In this document: piece by piece, positions 17,230 to 25,387 of the stretch
How the letters are laid out: every line of letters starts with the position of its first letter
Position numbering within the stretch: the stretch's first letter is position 1
Origin: Ferribacterium limneticum
Lineage (GTDB): Bacteria; Pseudomonadota; Gammaproteobacteria; Burkholderiales; Rhodocyclaceae
Assembly (NCBI RefSeq): GCF_020510585.1
Contig: NZ_CP075190.1
Location: forward strand, 992,501 to 1,056,500
Length of the DNA: 64,000 nt
Reading direction: 5' to 3'
Program-made: the position numbers and the translations under genes
The notes under the pieces: generated by a model
Told to the model about the DNA's origin: nothing
The model's database searches: none
Seen by the model: the letters and a program-made list of their open reading frames with translations, nothing else

Positions 17230-18087
17230 ATGACATCAGTGCTGTGGCTTGGCCTTGCCTTCGGCAGTATCGCCGCTTTAGCCATTGGCCTGAGCGCCTA
17301 TGGTGCGGTGCGCTGGGCGGATTCGACGCGCTGGCTCCTCGCTCGCCTTGAAGACGGCCGGATGCCGACGACCGCCACGCGCTACGACGCAGCTGAGCTC
17401 GAAGGCCTGCCGGCACCGGTGCAGCGTTACTTTCACGCCGTGCTGACGACTGGTCAGCCGATCGTCACCGCCGTCAGCTTCGACATGACGGGTACCTTCA
17501 ACCTGTCGGCGACGGGCGAGCAATGGAAAGCGTTTACCTCGCGGCAACACGTCATCATCCGTCGCCCCGGCTTCGTCTGGGACGCCCGGATAGCGATGCT
17601 GCCGGGATTGACGGTGCGCGTGGTGGACAGCTACATCGCCGGCCAGGGCCTGCTGCGCGCGGCGATCCTAGGCTTGTTCAAGGTGGCCGATCTGAGCGGT
17701 GAGGGCGAGATTGCCCGCGGCGAGTTCATGCGTTTCTTCGCTGAAGCCGTGTGGTATCCGACCGCCCTGCTGCCCAGCCAGGGCGTGCGCTGGGCGGCGG
17801 TCGACGCGCGTTCGGCCAAGGCCACCATGGCGGATGGCCCGCTCACGCTGACCCTGCTGTTCAGGTTCAATGACGAGGGCCTGATCGACTCGTTCCGTGC
17901 CGAAGCGAGGGGCAGCATGGTGGGCAAGGAAATGGTCATGGCCCCTTGGGAAGGAAGCTTCTCGGATTACCGGACGCGCGACGGAATGCGCGTGCCGAAC
18001 ACGGGCGAAGTGGCATGGCTGCGGCCCGACGGGCGCAAGCCGTATTTCCGCGGTACGCTCACCGCGTTGAGCTATGAACAAACCTGA
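17230..18087 (+). CDS. Conserved membrane-anchored protein of unknown function (DUF6920/DUF6544-like)
   Basis: A 285-residue protein with an N-terminal membrane helix (LWLGLAFGSIAALAIGLSAYG) and a large C-terminal domain carrying the family features LPAPVQRYF, FVWDARIAMLPGL, VDSYIAGQG, RFFAEAVWYPTALLPSQGV and a PNTGEVAWL-like end. The domain assignment is by memory of these motifs. It is probably co-transcribed with the nitroreductase-like gene 12 bases upstream. No catalytic role can be inferred. Confidence 0.75.
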   Translation: MTSVLWLGLAFGSIAALAIGLSAYGAVRWADSTRWLLARLEDGRMPTTATRYDAAELEGLPAPVQRYFHAVLTTGQPIVTAVSFDMTGTFNLSATGEQWKAFTSRQHVIIRRPGFVWDARIAMLPGLTVRVVDSYIAGQGLLRAAILGLFKVADLSGEGEIARGEFMRFFAEAVWYPTALLPSQGVRWAAVDARSAKATMADGPLTLTLLFRFNDEGLIDSFRAEARGSMVGKEMVMAPWEGSFSDYRTRDGMRVPNTGEVAWLRPDGRKPYFRGTLTALSYEQT

Positions 18088-18277
18088 AAACCTCGACGCA
18101 GAGGCACAGAGACGCGGATTGAAGGGCGGGCGCCGTGCACAGTTGGCCAATGACATGCAGGCCTTCGCTGGCATTGGCGACGTGGGTCGAGAAGGCCCCG
18201 GCGCTTTCCGGATCAAGGCGCAGCGTGCCGGTGGCAAGGGCGTGAAAGCTGGCAAGCAGTTTGTCGCGCAGCGTCAT
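18059..18277 (-). CDS. Small hypothetical protein, possibly a truncated gene
   Basis: A 72-residue frame whose ATG overlaps the stop of the minus-strand gene upstream of it (ATGA, 18274-18277), the usual sign of translational coupling. The first 50 residues look protein-like (LRDKLLASFHALATGTLRLD), but the last 20 run through a low-complexity stretch rich in GAGGC/GAGAC words and into the end of the opposite-strand gene. It may be a real short protein or the remnant of a longer one. Confidence 0.35.
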   Translation of the reverse strand: MTLRDKLLASFHALATGTLRLDPESAGAFSTHVANASEGLHVIGQLCTAPALQSASLCLCVEVFRFVHSSTR

Positions 18278-18933
18278 TGGGTGCCTGTCGGGGGCTTGTC
18301 CATGATGCTCAGGCTGTCGCTTGCCTGGCGGAAATAAGGCAGGGCCGCCGAAACGATGGCGTCATGGCAGAGGCAGACCGCCGGCGATAGCTCTTCCGCT
18401 GCCTGTTCGTCGGTCAACGCCTTTTCTTCCGCCACGCATTCCTGCAGCAGGGCAAACGCGCGGTCTTCCCTGGCTTGCTGGGTCGGAATCTGGTGCAGGG
18501 CGAACATCTGCGCGCAGTAGCGCGCGGCGGCCGTGGAGAATTGAAACGAACCGTGGTGCTGCGGCGGCGAGTCTGTCCAGAGATCGTCAATGCGCAGCCG
18601 CCACTCCGGCCGGCGGGCCATGTCTTCACGGGTGCAGTCCCGCCACGGGCTCAGGACGGCCATCTGAAGCGCCGGAGCGTTCAGTGCTTCGGTCGTGACG
18701 GGGGCGGCTATCCAGGCGACTTCGACGGTGAAGAAATCGTCGCTGGCGGTCGCGGCGGGGTAAAACAGCAGGAATGCCTTGCCGGCCGGATAGTCGGCGC
18801 AGAAGGTGAAGCGACGTTCCGTGGCGAGTGTCTTGGCGACATCGGCCTTGGCCGGCAGGAAGGCCGGCTCCAGCGCCGCGAGCAGGGGCTTGAGCTGGGC
18901 GGCGAGGGCGGCGCGGTGAATTTTGCGCATCAT
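18274..18933 (-). CDS. Hypothetical protein
   Basis: A 219-residue protein I do not recognise. It is soluble, rich in alanine and aromatic residues, with segments PAGKAFLLFYPAATASDDFF and a C-terminal run of acidic and cysteine-containing residues (SPAVCLCHDAIVSAALPYF). It follows the next minus-strand gene (18971-19597) with a short gap and precedes a coupled small frame, so the three make a minus-strand unit divergent from narK. Confidence 0.62.
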   Translation of the reverse strand: MMRKIHRAALAAQLKPLLAALEPAFLPAKADVAKTLATERRFTFCADYPAGKAFLLFYPAATASDDFFTVEVAWIAAPVTTEALNAPALQMAVLSPWRDCTREDMARRPEWRLRIDDLWTDSPPQHHGSFQFSTAAARYCAQMFALHQIPTQQAREDRAFALLQECVAEEKALTDEQAAEELSPAVCLCHDAIVSAALPYFRQASDSLSIMDKPPTGTQ

Positions 18934-18970
18934 GGCCGGGAACTCTTTCGGATGAGGGGAACGTCAGTAT

Positions 18971-19597
18971 TCATCGGCGGCGCGGGGTGAAGAAAAGCGA
19001 CACGAGTTGCGCCAGCAGAGCGAGTGCCCGGAGCGCCCTGGATCTGAAAATTCGTCCGGACGCCGGGGCTTGGTCGCCGGGCAGGGTGACGTCGAGCGTC
19101 CATCGCACAGGCGAGCCGCTTGGCGTTTTTTGTAGTCGCGAAAGGCGTGCAGCAATGTCCGTCGCCAGCGGGTCCAGGCATTTGCCGGCGACGTGGATGA
19201 GGATGGGCGTGAACAGCCGTTTCGCGCCCAGCTGGTCGAGTTGAACCGCGCCGGGGAACGCATCGCCGCCATGCAGCAGGTAGGTGGCGGCGACGACGAA
19301 GCTGCCATGACTACCAACAGGCGGCAGCTCGTCGGCGGGGGTGACGAACGACTCGTCGGTGCCTTCGCCCCCCTCGTCGTCGTGCAGGTAGCGCCAGACC
19401 GCGAACTGCCGAAGGTTCTCGGTCGTCAGCGCAGTGACGGGAATGGGCGGCGGGAAGCGCATCGGGAAGGCGTGTCGGGGATCGGGATTCGCTTGAAAGC
19501 ATACTCGGTATCCATCACCGACTTCACCCCAAAATGCTGCACTGAATGGAGATGCGCGCGCTATTTTGGTGCGGATGTCCTGCACGGTTTTGTCCAT
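18971..19597 (-). CDS. Hypothetical protein, divergent from narK
   Basis: A 208-residue protein I do not recognise. The N-terminus (TVQDIRTKIARASPFSAAFW) is amphipathic and the C-terminus ends with a hydrophobic, possibly membrane-associated helix followed by basic residues (ALALLAQLVSLFFTPRRR). Its start lies only about 30 bases from the narK sigma-54 promoter on the other strand, so narK enhancer sites would fall inside this coding region. No function can be assigned. Confidence 0.6.
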   Translation of the reverse strand: MDKTVQDIRTKIARASPFSAAFWGEVGDGYRVCFQANPDPRHAFPMRFPPPIPVTALTTENLRQFAVWRYLHDDEGGEGTDESFVTPADELPPVGSHGSFVVAATYLLHGGDAFPGAVQLDQLGAKRLFTPILIHVAGKCLDPLATDIAARLSRLQKTPSGSPVRWTLDVTLPGDQAPASGRIFRSRALRALALLAQLVSLFFTPRRR

Positions 19598-19626
19598 GCC
19601 CTCAATAAATCAGTGGCTTATTGTCT

Positions 19627-19642
19627 TGGCACGCCGCTTGCA
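19627..19642 (+). promoter_or_regulatory. Sigma-54 promoter of narK
   Basis: TGGCACGCCGCTTGCA is a near-consensus sigma-54 promoter with GG and GC exactly ten bases apart. Predicted transcript start near 19653, leader about 114 bases. Confidence 0.9.
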
Positions 19643-19666
19643 AAGCAAGACCATCACAGCGATTTT

Positions 19667-19702
19667 CCGCCAACGAGGGTGGGCTGATGGCGATGACGCC
19701 AT
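19667..19702 (+). ncRNA. Two-hairpin ANTAR-type leader of narK (likely NasT target)
   Basis: Hairpin 1: CCGCC (19667-19671) and GGTGG (19678-19682) close the hexaloop AACGAG, with A at position 1 and G at position 4. Hairpin 2: ATGGC (19687-19691) and GCCAT (19698-19702) close GATGAC, which keeps G at position 4 but not A at position 1. The 29 bases from 19686 match the nirB leader from 9767 at 25 positions, which argues for shared function. The ATGGC arm could pair instead with GCCAT at 19715-19719, a possible switch. Confidence 0.65.
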
Positions 19703-19739
19703 GCGCTGAAGCAAGCCATCCTCCCTCAACGACCGTTCC

Positions 19740-19772
19740 CACGGTCAACCCGGAAAATTATCCAAAATGGAC
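19740..19772 (+). repeat. Dispersed 34-bp element, copy 4, overlapping the narK start
   Basis: A diverged copy beginning CACGGTCAACCCGGAAAATT that ends across the narK ATG at 19767. Its ACGGTC pairs with GACCGT just upstream (loop TCCC), making a hairpin right before the translation start. Confidence 0.6.
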
Positions 19773-20981
19773 AAGAAATCATTCCTGCAGGCCGGTCATA
19801 CGCCGACGCTGCTCGCGGCTTTTCTCTACTTCGATCTCGCTTTCATGGTCTGGGTCATTCTCGGCCCGCTCGGCGTCGGCATTGCCAAGGATCTCGGCCT
19901 GTCGCATGCGGAAAAGGGCATGATGGTCGCCACCCCGGTGCTGGCCGGCGCGCTGTTGCGCATCATCATGGGCATTCTGGTTGATCGCCTGTCGCCCAAG
20001 AAGGCAGCGATCATCGGTCAGGTCATCGTGATCGCCGCCATGGCCTATGCCTGGCAGGTCGGCGTGCATTCCTACGCCGAAGTGCTGATTCTCGGCCTCT
20101 TCCTCGGTGTTGCCGGCGCTTCCTTCGCCGCCGCCTTGCCGCTCGCCTCGCGCTGGTATCCGGCCGAGCATCAGGGCACGGCGATGGGCATTGCCGGAGC
20201 CGGCAACTCGGGCACGGCGCTGGCGGCGCTGTTCGCCCCCGGTCTGGCGGCCGCTTTCGGGTGGACCAACGTTTTCGGCGTCGTGCTCATTCCGCTCGTG
20301 CTCGTCCTGATTGTCTTCATCTTCATGGCCAAGGATGCGCCGGATGCGCCGCCGCCCAAGACTTTTGCCGAATACCTCAAGGTTCTCAAGGACAAGGATG
20401 CCTGGTGGTTCATGTTCTTCTACTCGGTGACCTTCGGCGGCTTCGTCGGCCTGGCCTCGTCGCTGGTCATCTACTTCAACACCCAGTACGGCCTCGACCC
20501 CAAGATGGCCGGTTTCTTCACCGCCGGCTGCGTCTTCGCCGGTTCGCTGGTGCGGCCGATCGGCGGCAACGTGGCTGACCGCATCGGCGGCGTCAAATCG
20601 CTGTCGGTGATGTATGTCTTCGCCGCCATCTTCCTGGCCATCGTCAGCTTCGGCCTGCCCGAAGCGTGGATGGCGCTGGCCGCCTTCGTCGGTGCCATGC
20701 TCGCCCTTGGCATGGGCAACGGCGCCGTGTTCCAGCTCGTGCCCCAGCGTTTCCGCAAGGAAATCGGGGTGATGACCGGGCTGGTCGGCATGGCCGGTGG
20801 TGTCGGCGGCTTCTACCTGGCCTCCAGCCTGGGCTACTCGAAGCAACTGACCGGGACTTACCAGGCCGGCTTCCTCATTTTTGCCAGCCTGGCCATCTTC
20901 GCGCTGGTCGGCCTGACCAGCGTCAAGACCCGCTGGCGGACCACCTGGGGCGCCAGCCACCTGACCGCGGCCAAGATCTGA
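19767..20981 (+). CDS. narK: Nitrate/nitrite transporter of the NarK/NasA MFS group
   Basis: A 404-residue major facilitator protein with about twelve helices that imports nitrate (and possibly exchanges nitrite). Family features are the early FDLAFMVWVILGPLGVGIAK segment, the MFS loop GILVDRLSPKK, and glycine-rich NNP-type signatures (AGAGNSGTALAALFAP and GMAGGVGGFYLASSLGY). The start at 19767 has only a weak ribosome-binding site, inside the dispersed element. It is controlled by the sigma-54 promoter and structured leader upstream. The P-box protein gene follows after 18 bases. Confidence 0.93.
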   Translation: MDKKSFLQAGHTPTLLAAFLYFDLAFMVWVILGPLGVGIAKDLGLSHAEKGMMVATPVLAGALLRIIMGILVDRLSPKKAAIIGQVIVIAAMAYAWQVGVHSYAEVLILGLFLGVAGASFAAALPLASRWYPAEHQGTAMGIAGAGNSGTALAALFAPGLAAAFGWTNVFGVVLIPLVLVLIVFIFMAKDAPDAPPPKTFAEYLKVLKDKDAWWFMFFYSVTFGGFVGLASSLVIYFNTQYGLDPKMAGFFTAGCVFAGSLVRPIGGNVADRIGGVKSLSVMYVFAAIFLAIVSFGLPEAWMALAAFVGAMLALGMGNGAVFQLVPQRFRKEIGVMTGLVGMAGGVGGFYLASSLGYSKQLTGTYQAGFLIFASLAIFALVGLTSVKTRWRTTWGASHLTAAKI

Positions 20982-20999
20982 TCGCTGCCGACCTCAGCC

Positions 21000-21800
21000 A
21001 TGAAGAGAAGAACGTTTCTGATCTGCGCCGCCGGGGGGCTGCTGGCCTCCCCGGCGTTTGCCCTGAACGAGGCCAAGCCGACCGGCGGACTGGGCGTCGG
21101 CGCGGCGATCAACAAGGCCGGTCGCCAGCGCATGTTGTCGCAGCGCATGGCCAAGGCCTACGCGATGCAAGCGGCCGGGGTGATGCCGGAGCGCGCCGGG
21201 CCCCTGCTCGATAGCTCGCGTCGCCTGTTCGAGGCGCAGCTGACCGAACTGAAGACACTGGCGCCGACGGAGGGTATCCAGGCCGCGCTGGTCGGGCTGG
21301 ATACCACCTGGCGGCTCTATCGCGAGGTGTTGTCCCGACCACGTTCGCCGGAAAATGCCCGGCTGGTGCTGGCCGAGTCGGAAAATACCCTGCGCGCCGC
21401 CCATGCCTTGACCGTCCTCTACGAAAAACACGCGGCCAACAGCGCCGGCCACCTGGTCAATATTTCCGGGCGCCAACGCATGCTGTCGCAGCGCATGGCC
21501 AAGTGTTTCCTGTTCGAGCAGTCCGGCCTTGATTCGAACGCTCTGCGTGCCGAGCGCGACACGGCGCGGCGTGAATTCGTCGCGGCGCTGGCCGAACTGA
21601 ATGCGGCGCCGGAGAACAATGCGGCCATTCGCACCGAACTGGAACTGGCCAACACCCAGTGGCTCTTTTTCGAGCAGGCGCTGAACGGTCGGGAATCGAT
21701 CCGGGAAATCGCCGCCCGCAACGTGGCGACGACCAGCGAGCGGATTCTCGAAATCATGGACAGTCTGACCGGCCGCTACGAGAACCTGGTGCGTGGTTGA
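21000..21800 (+). CDS. Periplasmic protein with two PilJ/NarX-type P-box segments (putative nitrate-binding)
   Basis: A 266-residue exported protein. The N-terminus MKRRTFLICAAGGLLASPAFA is a signal peptide with a twin-arginine look. It then carries two copies of a helical nitrate-sensor-like module: AGRQRMLSQRMAKAYAMQA (about residue 41) and SGRQRMLSQRMAKCFLFEQ (about residue 156). These resemble the P-box of NarX/NarQ and the PilJ N-terminal domain, where the arginines contact nitrate. Here no membrane helix, HAMP or kinase domain follows. The protein may bind nitrate or nitrite and report to another partner; that is inference. Its gene is 18 bases after narK. Confidence 0.75.
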   Translation: MKRRTFLICAAGGLLASPAFALNEAKPTGGLGVGAAINKAGRQRMLSQRMAKAYAMQAAGVMPERAGPLLDSSRRLFEAQLTELKTLAPTEGIQAALVGLDTTWRLYREVLSRPRSPENARLVLAESENTLRAAHALTVLYEKHAANSAGHLVNISGRQRMLSQRMAKCFLFEQSGLDSNALRAERDTARREFVAALAELNAAPENNAAIRTELELANTQWLFFEQALNGRESIREIAARNVATTSERILEIMDSLTGRYENLVRG

Positions 21801-21876
21801 TCCTTGAAGCCTCAGTTGACCGCTTATCCCTCTTTGTCCGGCTGCATTGATACAGACATGTGTGGCTTCGGTGTGA

Positions 21877-21893
21877 TTCACCCAATGGGTGAA
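21877..21893. promoter_or_regulatory. Perfect 17-bp palindrome, possible operator
   Basis: TTCACCCA, one base, TGGGTGAA. It lies in the 259-base gap before the second kinase fusion; otherwise nothing else was seen in that gap. It looks like the site of a dimeric regulator, which is not identified. Confidence 0.4.
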
Positions 21894-22059
21894 AGCGCTA
21901 CGTGGCCGCTGGCGCATCTGGTCGGGCGTCCGGCTTTGTCGCTCCTCCTTGCAGGCATGAGCCTGCCGCGTCGTTGCTTCGCGCCGGCCATTCCGCCCAG
22001 ACGCACCAGCAACCACGTCCAACCGAGGTTTCAAGGATTATGCCCGCCTCGGGCGTAAC

Positions 22060-23775
22060 ATGACGGGCATGAATAATCCTGCGAAAAACGGTTTGCAACT
22101 GGCCATCGGTCACGCCTCGCTGACCGGGCCGCGCGAGCGGAACGAGGACTTTTGCGGCGTCGCCACGCCGGAAGGGCAGGAGCTCGAAAACAAGGGCGTC
22201 ATCGCCGCCGTCGCCGACGGCATCGGCGGTCACCAGGGCGGTCGCGAAGCTTCCGAATACACGGTGCGCGGCCTGCTCTCCGATTATTTCGCGACGCCCG
22301 ACACCTGGGGCGTGCCGCGTGCCATCGAAACGGTGACGACGGCGCTCAACCGCTGGGTCATCGCCGAAGGCAGCCGCAACGCCGAACTGTCGGGCATGGC
22401 GACGACGCTGTCGGTGCTCGTCCTGCGCGGTCGGCGCTTCTACACGGCGCACATTGGCGACAGCCGCATCTACCGTCTGCAGGAAGGCCGTCTGCAGCAA
22501 ATGACGGTCGATCACACTTGGGAACATCCGGAACTCAACAACGTGCTGTCGCGCGCCATCGGCCTCGACCCGCGCGTCCTGCTTGATTTCGCCGATGGCG
22601 AACTGGCGGTCAATGACCGTTTCCTGCTCGTCTCCGACGGCGTCTGGGGCATCCTGCCCGATGCCCTGATGGCCGAGGTGTTGCTCGATCACCCCGACCC
22701 ACAGGCCGCCGCCGCCGCGCTGACTAGCCTGGCGCTGGCCCAGGGCGGCCACGACAATGCGACGGCTGTGGTCGTCGATGTGCTCGGCCTGCCGCCGGCC
22801 AGCCTGCGCGATAGTCTGGAAAGCGCGGCCAGCCTGCCTCTGCCGCACCGCCTCAAAGTGGGGCATGAACTCGATGGGCTGATTATCGAAGAGGTGCTGC
22901 ACGATTCGCGCGAAACGCTGCTCTATCGCGTGCGCAACCCGCGCAACGGCCAGCAACTGGTTTTGAAAACCCTGCAACCGGCGATGGAGGGCGACCAGGG
23001 CGCCATCGCCGCGCTGCTCATGGAGGAATGGCGGGCCAGGCGCGTCGTTTCGCCCTTCTTCCCGCAGGTCGTGCCGGCCGAACAGCGCAGCTGTCTGTAT
23101 TACCTGATGACCTGGCACGCCGGGGCGACGCTGCAGGCCCGGCTCGATGCCGGCCAGCATTTTCCGGCCGGCGAGGTCGTCCGGCTCGGCATTGCCCTGC
23201 TCAGGGCGATTGGCGCCTTGCACCGGCTCGACATCGTGCATCGCGACATCAAGACCGACAACATCCACCTCGGCCAGGATGGCGTGCTGCGTGTCCTCGA
23301 CCTGGGCGTCGCCATCAGCCTGGCCGAACGCAAGGCCGCCGACCCGATCGGCCAGGCCGGTACGCCGTCCTACATGGCGCCGGAGCTGTTCGACAGCCCC
23401 GAGCCGCAGCCCGGCCACGACCTCTACGCCGCCGGCGTGACGCTCTACCACCTGCTGACGCGCAAATATCCCTACGGCGAAATCGAACCCTTCCAGACGC
23501 CAAAATTCGGCGAGCCGGCCCGACCGACCCGCTGGCGCCCGGAAATTCCCGGCTGGCTCGAAAACATCCTGCTCAAGGCCGTCGCCCGCGACGCCAAGGA
23601 TAGATTCGAGACGGCCGAGGAGTTCGTCCTGGCGCTCGAGCGCGGCGCTACCCGGCCGATCGCGGCACCGAGCCGGCAGCCCCTGATCGTGCGCAATCCC
23701 CTGCAGTTCTGGAAAGTCCTCGCGGGGCTATCGCTCGCGGTCAACCTGATTTTGTTGCTCATCTTGATGCGCTAG
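22060..23775 (+). CDS. Bifunctional PP2C phosphatase / serine-threonine protein kinase, copy 2
   Basis: A 571-residue fusion with the same architecture as the 13631-15361 gene. PP2C part (about 15-250): NEDFCG, ADGIGGHQGG, GDSRIYRL, SDGVWG, GGHDNATAV. Kinase part (about 270-540): lysine in LVLKTL, catalytic loop HRDIKTDN (intact HRD, unlike copy 1), and DLG in place of DFG (VLDLGVAI). A C-terminal membrane helix (LAGLSLAVNLILLLILMR) ends it. The ATG at 22060 is followed by another at 22069. Sequence similarity to copy 1 is clear in architecture but moderate in residues, so the two are old paralogues. Confidence 0.86.
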   Translation: MTGMNNPAKNGLQLAIGHASLTGPRERNEDFCGVATPEGQELENKGVIAAVADGIGGHQGGREASEYTVRGLLSDYFATPDTWGVPRAIETVTTALNRWVIAEGSRNAELSGMATTLSVLVLRGRRFYTAHIGDSRIYRLQEGRLQQMTVDHTWEHPELNNVLSRAIGLDPRVLLDFADGELAVNDRFLLVSDGVWGILPDALMAEVLLDHPDPQAAAAALTSLALAQGGHDNATAVVVDVLGLPPASLRDSLESAASLPLPHRLKVGHELDGLIIEEVLHDSRETLLYRVRNPRNGQQLVLKTLQPAMEGDQGAIAALLMEEWRARRVVSPFFPQVVPAEQRSCLYYLMTWHAGATLQARLDAGQHFPAGEVVRLGIALLRAIGALHRLDIVHRDIKTDNIHLGQDGVLRVLDLGVAISLAERKAADPIGQAGTPSYMAPELFDSPEPQPGHDLYAAGVTLYHLLTRKYPYGEIEPFQTPKFGEPARPTRWRPEIPGWLENILLKAVARDAKDRFETAEEFVLALERGATRPIAAPSRQPLIVRNPLQFWKVLAGLSLAVNLILLLILMR

Positions 23776-23872
23776 TCGGCACTCCGTATGGACTCGCCAG
23801 CGAAGGGCCTGCCTGAGGCCGGCTTGAGTAGGCTGCCGGCGAGCTTTGCTGCGGCATCGTGGCAATGTTTCT

Positions 23873-23908
23873 TACGGTCAACCGGAAAAAAAGCCCAAAA
23901 ACGAAATG
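23873..23908 (+). repeat. Dispersed 34-bp element, copy 5
   Basis: Begins TACGGTCAACCGGAAAAAAA, then GCCC, an A-run and CGAAATG. It is in the 239-base gap between convergent genes; I saw no gene or clear terminator in the rest of that gap. Confidence 0.82.
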
Positions 23909-24014
23909 AGGGGTGCCGGGAATTGGGGCGGCGCCGAGTCTTGGCGGATTCGCCCCCGTGCTTATTCCCTGTCGGTGCCCAGGAATCTGCTCCTGTTTGA
24001 TCCGGCGTTACGCC

Positions 24015-25238
24015 TTATCTGGCAGGGGATTTCGTCCGCATTATCACTGAGCTGCTGGCATCTTCCTTGTAGGCGTAGGCGACCTGTCCATTGCGAATCT
24101 CGCCCATGATGACCATGTTCCCGGTGACCGCCTCATGGTCGGTTTTGGTGAAAGGCCTGGTGTAGCGCGAGACGACGGTCGAGGTGGTCTGGTATTGCAA
24201 ATTTTCGAGCGCCGCCTGAATCTGCGGCCCTTCCGTCGAGTTGGCCTGGAAGATGGCCAGCGAGATCAGGCGCAGCGCGTCGTAGGTCTGGGCCGCGGCC
24301 ACTGCCGACGGAATTCGGCTGACTTTGTTGATCTTTCGGTAATTGAGCGAGAACTGGTTCTTGACCGAACTCAGTTCGCTCTCGATGAAAGTCACCGATG
24401 TCCGCGCCCCTTCGGCGCTCTTTCCTGCCTGGTCGATAAAAGTTTTTTGCGACAAGGTCCACGGGCCGACCATCGGCAATTTCAGGTTAATTTTCTCGGC
24501 ACTTTTGACCAGCGTCGCAGCGTCGGTCCCCAGGCAGTACATGACGATGACGTCGGCGCCACTGTCCTTGACTTGCTGCAGCTGCGCTCGCATATCCGTC
24601 TCGCCGACCTTGAAGCTCGCGACGGCGACCGGTTTGAGCTTGCGCCGTTCCAGTTCGGCCAGCACGCTTTGCCGGCCGAACTGGCCATAGGGCGACTCAT
24701 CGTGCAATAGCGCGATTCGGCCCAGTTTTCGCCGGTCGATCACATCGTCGAGGATGACGACCGGCTGCAGTTCGTCGCTTGCCGAGGTGCGGAACACGTA
24801 ACTGACCGGATAGGCCGGTGGCATGAATGTCCGGATGACTGTTGCGCCGGTCGACCCGCTGACGATCAGCGGAATTCTCGCCTCCTGCAGCACCTTGGCC
24901 GACGGCAAGGCGACTCCGGTATTGGCAAAGCCGACGACGGCGACCACCTTCTCCTTTTCCACCAGTTCCCGGGCAATGGCTACACCGACCTCAGGCTTGG
25001 CTTGGTCGTCACGGATGACCAGTTCGATCGGCCGTCCCATGATCCCGCCCGTCGTGTTGATGTCCGAAAGAAACACCCTGGCCCCACCGACAATGCTCAG
25101 CCCCATGTCCTCCGACGACTTTGCGCTGAGCGGGCCGATCACGCCGATCTTGATACTTTGCGGCTCGGCCCATAGCGGACCACCCACGGACCACAAGGCG
25201 ATCCCCAAAATTGCATACAAGTTTCTGAATTTTTGCAT
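24015..25238 (-). CDS. ABC transporter periplasmic binding protein, LivK/amide-urea type
   Basis: A 407-residue type I periplasmic binding protein. After a signal peptide (LYAILGIALWSVGGPLWA) the mature protein opens with IKIGVIGPLSAKSSEDMG and shows family strands GARVFLSDINTTGGIMGRPI and VVAVVGFANTGVALP. Such proteins bind branched-chain amino acids, amides or urea. No LivHMGF or UrtBCDE transporter genes are nearby, so it is an orphan or works with a distant system or a sensor. ATG 25238 has a GGGAGA site; an in-frame upstream codon at 25265 lacks one. Confidence 0.83.
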   Translation of the reverse strand: MQKFRNLYAILGIALWSVGGPLWAEPQSIKIGVIGPLSAKSSEDMGLSIVGGARVFLSDINTTGGIMGRPIELVIRDDQAKPEVGVAIARELVEKEKVVAVVGFANTGVALPSAKVLQEARIPLIVSGSTGATVIRTFMPPAYPVSYVFRTSASDELQPVVILDDVIDRRKLGRIALLHDESPYGQFGRQSVLAELERRKLKPVAVASFKVGETDMRAQLQQVKDSGADVIVMYCLGTDAATLVKSAEKINLKLPMVGPWTLSQKTFIDQAGKSAEGARTSVTFIESELSSVKNQFSLNYRKINKVSRIPSAVAAAQTYDALRLISLAIFQANSTEGPQIQAALENLQYQTTSTVVSRYTRPFTKTDHEAVTGNMVIMGEIRNGQVAYAYKEDASSSVIMRTKSPAR

Positions 25239-25387
25239 TATGTCTCCCTCGGTTGGCTGTTGCATCCGAACTCCTCCAAACCCGCGCCATGGCGCAGGCA
25301 GGCTCCGATTTTGTCGATGTAGACCAGGCCGTCAATCCGGGTTTCCCTCATTGGTGTTTTCCCTAGCCATGCGCCGAAGTCGAGTTC

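Noticed and set aside
18088..18135. GAGGC/GAGAC low-complexity stretch after the DUF6920-like gene
   Set aside because: Similar words are common between genes in many genomes; a single short run here is not enough to call a repeat family.
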